DNA from: Gammaproteobacteria bacterium
GTDB lineage: Bacteria > Pseudomonadota > Gammaproteobacteria > HK1
DNA length: 10,213 nt
Assembly: GCA_022822245.1 (NCBI GenBank)
Contig: JAJECB010000134.1
Span: 1 to 10,213 of the forward strand
Reading direction: 5' to 3'
Shown: positions 7,171 through 10,213 of the stretch, piece after piece
How the letters are laid out: each line of letters begins with the position of its first letter
Numbering within the stretch: position 1 is the first letter of the stretch
Position numbers and translations under genes: made by a program
The notes under the pieces: model-generated
Seen by the model: the letters and a program-made list of their open reading frames with translations, nothing else
Databases searched by the model: none
Told to the model about the DNA's origin: nothing

Positions 7171-8337
7171 TCAGCGGCCGCTGACGGCCGCCACCGTTTC
7201 GGCCATCCGTTCGACGGCTTCCTCGATCCGCGCCACCGGCTGGAGGAGTGATATCCGGAGGAAGTCGTCGTTGTGGTCGCCGAAGAGCGACCCCGGAAAG
7301 ATCATGACCCGCGCCTCCTCCAGAAGCCGGACGCAGAACTCCGAGGCGCGAAGGCCGGTGCGCGACACGTTCGCGTAAACGTAGAAGGCGCCCTGCGACC
7401 GACCGTACGTGAGCCCCATCGCGTCGAGCCCCCGGCACATGACGAGGCGGCGCTCGTCGTAGGTCCGGCGCATCTCCTCCACGCACTCCTGCGAGCCCTC
7501 GAGGGCGGCGAGCGCGGCATGCTGGCTGACCGCCGGGGCGCAGATGGTGAGACCGTGGTGGACCTCGGTCAGTGCCTTGACGAGCCCCGGTGCCGCCGCG
7601 AAGTAGCCGACCCGCCAGCCGGTCATCGCGTAGGCCTTCGAGAAGCCGTTGATCGTGATCGTCCGCTCCTTCATGCCGGGGAGGCGCGCGAGCGGCAGCA
7701 CCTTCGCGCCCTCGTAGACGAGGCGGGAGTAGATCTCGTCGGAGATGACGATGAGGTCGTGCTTCGCGGCGAGCGCCGCGAGCGCCTCCACCTCGCCGGG
7801 AGGGGTCACCGCCCCGGTCGGATTCGAGGGATTGAGCAGGCAGAGCATGCGGGTGCGGAGGCCAACCTTCGCTTCGACGGCCGCGGCGGTGAGGGCGAAG
7901 TCGTCGCGTTCGTACGTCGGCACCGAGACGGGCACGCCCCCCGCGAGCTCGATCGCCTGGTCGTAGGAGGTATAGCCGGGTGCCGGCACGACGACTTCGT
8001 CCCCCGGGTTGATGCACGCGAGCATGGCCGCGAACACCGCTTCCTGGGCACCGGTGGTGACGACGATCTCGTCCGCCCCGTAGTCGAGCCCATCGACCTC
8101 GGAGAGGTGCCGCCCGATCGCCTCGCGCAGGGCCGGGAGACCCATCGGGTGGGTGTAGTGCGTGGCGCCGTCGGCGAGTGCCCGCCGCCCCGCCTCGACG
8201 ATGTGGGCGGGGGTCGGCAGGTCGGGGTCGCCGCGCCCGAGGGCGATGACGTCGTCGAGCCCCGCCGCGATGTCGAGCATGCGGGTGCGCACGGACTCCG
8301 AACGTTGCCTGATTCGGTCGGCGAGTCTTGGTTGCAT
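7171..8337 (-). CDS. Class I/II PLP-dependent aminotransferase
   Basis: Fold-type I aminotransferase of the aspartate aminotransferase superfamily, 388 residues (usual 380-400), moving an amino group between an amino acid and a 2-oxoacid in the cytoplasm. Visible landmarks are GRGDPDLPTP, HYTHPMGLPALREAIG, TTGAQEAVF (phosphate/PLP cup), LLNPSNPTG, ISDEIYSRL (the Asp that contacts the pyridine nitrogen), NGFSKAYAMTGWRVGY with the PLP lysine at K234, and FLRISL with the carboxylate-binding R361. Substrate specificity cannot be read. The start ATG at 8337 is chosen because AAGGAG lies 6 bases upstream and the product begins like other members. An in-frame ATG at 8385 overlaps the stop of the preceding dehydrogenase gene as ATGA but lacks a ribosome binding site and would add 16 residues. 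Its place after a 2-hydroxyacid dehydrogenase suggests it aminates, or supplies, the same 2-oxoacid. Confidence 0.93.
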   Translation of the reverse strand: MQPRLADRIRQRSESVRTRMLDIAAGLDDVIALGRGDPDLPTPAHIVEAGRRALADGATHYTHPMGLPALREAIGRHLSEVDGLDYGADEIVVTTGAQEAVFAAMLACINPGDEVVVPAPGYTSYDQAIELAGGVPVSVPTYERDDFALTAAAVEAKVGLRTRMLCLLNPSNPTGAVTPPGEVEALAALAAKHDLIVISDEIYSRLVYEGAKVLPLARLPGMKERTITINGFSKAYAMTGWRVGYFAAAPGLVKALTEVHHGLTICAPAVSQHAALAALEGSQECVEEMRRTYDERRLVMCRGLDAMGLTYGRSQGAFYVYANVSRTGLRASEFCVRLLEEARVMIFPGSLFGDHNDDFLRISLLQPVARIEEAVERMAETVAAVSGR

Positions 8338-8343
8338 CCGGAG

Positions 8344-8349
8344 CTCCTT
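8344..8349 (-). promoter_or_regulatory. Shine-Dalgarno that decides the aminotransferase start
   Basis: The minus strand reads AAGGAG, then 6 bases, then ATG at 8337. No comparable site precedes the competing ATG at 8385. Confidence 0.7.
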
Positions 8350-8381
8350 GTCTTCAATCAGCCACGCGAGGGGACCGGCCG

Positions 8382-9376
8382 TCATATGAGATGGTGGACC
8401 GGACGCCCCTCACGCAATGCCACGAGGTTCACCATCAGGTCGTGCGCGTGCTTCGCGCGGGCCCCACCCGAACCGCCGCCGAGATGGGGGGCGAGCAGGA
8501 CGTTGTCGAGCCGAAGGAGAGGGTGGTCGTGGGGAACCGGCTCGTGGAGGAAGACGTCGAGCCCCGCGCCCGCGATCCGGCCGGACGAGAGGGCCTCGAC
8601 GAGGGCGTCCTCGTCGACCACTCCGCCCCGGCAGGTGTTGACGAGGAACGCCTCGGGCTTCATGCCCGCGAGCGCTTGCGCGTCGATGAGGCGCTCCGTC
8701 TCGGCCGTGAGGGGAACGTGGAGGCTCACGAAATCGCTCACCGCGAGGAGGTCCGGCAGATCCCGGAAGTGCACGCCCTCCTCCGCCTCGATGTGCACCG
8801 GTAGCCGCCGCCGACTCCAGTAGAAGACATCCATCCCGAAGGCGCGGGCCCGGCGGGCCACTTCGGTCGCGATCTCGCCGAAGCCGACGAGCCCGAGGGA
8901 CCGGCCGTCGAGCTCGAAGATGCCGGGAAGCTGCATCCACTGGAACCGATGGCGCCGTTCCTCGGTGCGGATCGGCTCGACGCCGAGCTCGCGGTACGCG
9001 CCGCCCGCAGTCGCCGCATGGCTTGCACCACTTTCTTCGAGAGCCCCAGCATGAGGAGCAGGGCCTGCTCCGCGACCGCGATGCAGCCGCGCTGGGGCAT
9101 GAGGGCGACCGGGACGCCGCGGGCGCGCGCCGCCTCGAGATCGACGCCACCGCGCCCGCCGCAACAGACCAGGACCAGTCGGCGCGAGGGCCCGGCCCCA
9201 TCCATGACCTCGCACGGGACCGGGACCCGCCGGGAGACGACGGCCCCCGCGCCCGCGAGCGGCGGTTCCGGAGATCCGCCCGCGGCGTCCGGCGCCACGA
9301 GGTCTATCCCGGGACCGAACTCCCGGATGAACGCGAGATCGTCAGAGCCGGTCGGGTCGAGGAGGACGGCCTTCAC
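8382..9376 (-). pseudogene. D-isomer-specific 2-hydroxyacid dehydrogenase, frame-shifted
   Basis: NAD(P)-dependent reductase of the D-2-hydroxyacid dehydrogenase family (glyoxylate/hydroxypyruvate reductase, phosphoglycerate dehydrogenase relatives), broken by one frameshift. From GTG 9376, the first frame gives MKAVLLDPTGSDDL through RGVPVALMPQRGC and VAEQALLLMLGLSKKVV up to about residue 124. From about 9005 the adjacent frame continues with GAYRELGVEPIRTEE, the nucleotide-binding GLVGFGEIA, and the catalytic Arg (NTCRGGVVDE), Glu (DVFLHEP) and His (LAPHLGG). Restoring one base, for example in the GGG run at 9004-9006, gives 331 residues, normal for the family. All catalytic residues remain, so the lesion is recent or a consensus error; no slippery heptamer is apparent for programmed shifting. 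The glycine-rich loop has Ala where GxGxxG has its third Gly. The GTG start overlaps the stop of the upstream SDR gene (GTGA), indicating translational coupling. Confidence 0.88.
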
Positions 9377-10116
9377 GACCCGGCGCCCGCCTCGAGCTCC
9401 TGCGTGAGGTCCCAGGCGTTGACGTAGCGGTCGTTGAGGCCGTCCGGACCCTGGAGGGCGAGGTGGACGAAGGCGGGCGCGATGACCGCGGGGTCCTGCC
9501 ACGCCTTCCGCTGCTCGGGCGAGTACGTGGTCTCGCTCATCGCGGTGCGGACCGGCGTCCCCGGGGTGATCGTGTTGACCGCGATGCCGTGGGGAGCGAG
9601 CTCCTGCGCGAGGGCGCGGCTGAAGCCCTCGACCCCGAACTTCGAGGCGCAGTATGCGGTCATCCCCGCGAAACCCATCGCACCGGCGCGGCTCGAGACG
9701 TTGATGATGGACCCGGACCCCTGGCGTTTCATGGCCGGCACCACCGCCCGTGCACAGAGGAAGGTGCCCCGGAGGTTGATGCCGAGGATGCGGTCCCACT
9801 CGGCGAGGCTCACCTCCTCGACGGGCTCGGATGAGATGACCCCCGCGATGTTGGCGAGGCAATCGATGCGCCCGCTCGCGTCGAGGACGTTCGCCACCGT
9901 GCGCTCCACCACCTCGGGTACCGAGACATCCGCGACCGACGACGATGTGGTGAGTCCATCGGCATGGAGAGACTCGACGACCGCCGCAAGCGTGTCGGAC
10001 CGGACGTCCACCGCGTGGACCGCCGCCCCCTCGGCCGCGAAGGCGCGGGCGACGGCCCGCCCGATCCCGCTCGCGGCGCCGGTGACGAGGGCGACCCGAC
10101 CGGCGAGGCTCGCCAT
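9373..10116 (-). CDS. SDR family NAD(P)-dependent oxidoreductase
   Basis: Classical short-chain dehydrogenase/reductase, 247 residues, oxidising or reducing an alcohol/ketone group with NAD(P). The Rossmann cofactor motif TGAASGIG is at residues 12-19, and D37 at the end of the second strand (HAVDV) favours NAD over NADP. NIAG is at 89-92, and the catalytic tetrad is N114, S142, Y155 and K159 (YCASK). The C-terminus (GLNDRYVNAWDLTQEL) lacks the usual TGxxxxVDGG substrate/cofactor segment of the family, so it is a distinct subgroup. Start ATG 10116 shares one base with the stop of the preceding gene (TGATG). There is no ribosome binding site of its own, so it probably depends on coupling. Its stop overlaps the GTG of the hydroxyacid dehydrogenase. 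Substrate unknown. Confidence 0.92.
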   Translation of the reverse strand: MASLAGRVALVTGAASGIGRAVARAFAAEGAAVHAVDVRSDTLAAVVESLHADGLTTSSSVADVSVPEVVERTVANVLDASGRIDCLANIAGVISSEPVEEVSLAEWDRILGINLRGTFLCARAVVPAMKRQGSGSIINVSSRAGAMGFAGMTAYCASKFGVEGFSRALAQELAPHGIAVNTITPGTPVRTAMSETTYSPEQRKAWQDPAVIAPAFVHLALQGPDGLNDRYVNAWDLTQELEAGAGS

Positions 10117-10213
10117 CAGGAGGTTACCCGACCGCCGTCGATGAGAAGGCCGATCCCGTCGTGAACGAGGACTGGTCGGAGGCGAGGTAGAGCACGGTGC
10201 GGGCGATCTCCCC
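10116..10213 (-). pseudogene. 3' end of a second SDR gene, partial and frame-shifted
   Basis: Reading in from the right edge, one frame gives EIARTVLYLASDQSSFTTG, the typical penultimate segment of classical SDR enzymes. The expected ending IGLLIDGGRVTS then appears in the neighbouring frame and stops at TGA 10118-10116. Adding one G to the GGG run at 10155-10157 joins both into a standard SDR C-terminus; without it the first frame ends at a TAA about 13 bases earlier. With the repaired frame the stop overlaps the ATG of the next SDR by one base. The N-terminal two thirds or more lie outside the window, so cofactor and catalytic motifs cannot be checked. First visible gene of the minus-strand operon; the promoter is beyond the edge. 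Confidence 0.75.

Noticed and set aside
6683..8017. Apparent fusion of an aminotransferase region with the VOC protein in one 444-codon frame
   Set aside because: The upstream part is the aminotransferase read in the wrong frame. The VOC gene has its own ATG at 7156 with a strong Shine-Dalgarno, and the aminotransferase ends properly at 7171.
8338..8385. Start of the aminotransferase at the ATG at 8385, overlapping the previous stop as ATGA
   Set aside because: Kept only as an alternative: no ribosome binding site precedes it and the 16 added residues have no family counterpart, whereas AAGGAG precedes the ATG at 8337.
7273..8823. Plus-strand open frame opposite the aminotransferase and dehydrogenase (516 codons)
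   Set aside because: No family features; lies opposite genes with strong motifs on the minus strand.
8990..9060. Programmed -1 frameshifting in the dehydrogenase gene
   Set aside because: No X XXY YYZ slippery heptamer in the right frame was found near the switch, and the family is normally a single frame; an indel is simpler.
10118..10124. Plus-strand AGGAGGT that looks like a ribosome binding site
   Set aside because: On the plus strand it leads to no credible gene; on the minus strand it is the end of the upstream SDR gene next to the TGATG overlap.

Overview
The window is very GC-rich (roughly 70%) and densely coding. It holds two blocks of genes that point at each other. Protein sequences in the plus-strand block (GlcD, GlcE, GlcF) follow the proteobacterial glycolate oxidase subunits almost line by line, and their inferred starts give exactly the E. 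coli lengths for GlcD (499 aa) and GlcE (350 aa). The most likely source is therefore a high-GC proteobacterium or a close relative; nothing here fixes the genus.

Plus strand, 1-6423: an upstream region without a recognisable gene (1-178), then glcD (179-1678), glcE (1860-2912) and glcF (2970-4217), which together encode the membrane-associated FAD/Fe-S glycolate oxidase. No glcC regulator, glcG or malate synthase gene is in the window. Downstream, after 94 bases, lies a 703-residue signalling-type protein (4312-6423). It joins a DnaQ-like DEDDh exonuclease, a pair of CBS domains and a DUF294-type nucleotidyltransferase with its C-terminal domain. All four plus-strand genes are intact.

Minus strand, 10213 down to about 6506: a compact operon read right to left. 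It contains the 3' end of one SDR gene (frame-shifted), a complete SDR, a D-2-hydroxyacid dehydrogenase (frame-shifted near 9005), a class I PLP aminotransferase, a VOC/glyoxalase-fold protein resembling methylmalonyl-CoA epimerase, and a short N-terminal remnant of a succinylglutamate desuccinylase/aspartoacylase (AstE/AspA) family gene. The remnant is also frame-shifted and stops at the junction with the convergent gene. Stop/start overlaps (TGATG at 10116, GTGA at 9373-9376) show a translationally coupled unit. Its chemistry (two alcohol/hydroxyacid dehydrogenase types, a transaminase, an epimerase/lyase-like protein, a deacylase) suits conversion between a hydroxyacid, an oxoacid and an amino acid, but the substrate cannot be named.

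The most notable features are the exonuclease-CBS-DUF294 fusion beside a C2-acid oxidation operon, and the three single-base losses, all in short G runs of the minus-strand operon and none in the plus-strand genes. These are either real decay of one operon or consensus errors; the sequence alone cannot decide. No tRNA, rRNA, CRISPR array, insertion sequence or phage gene was seen.
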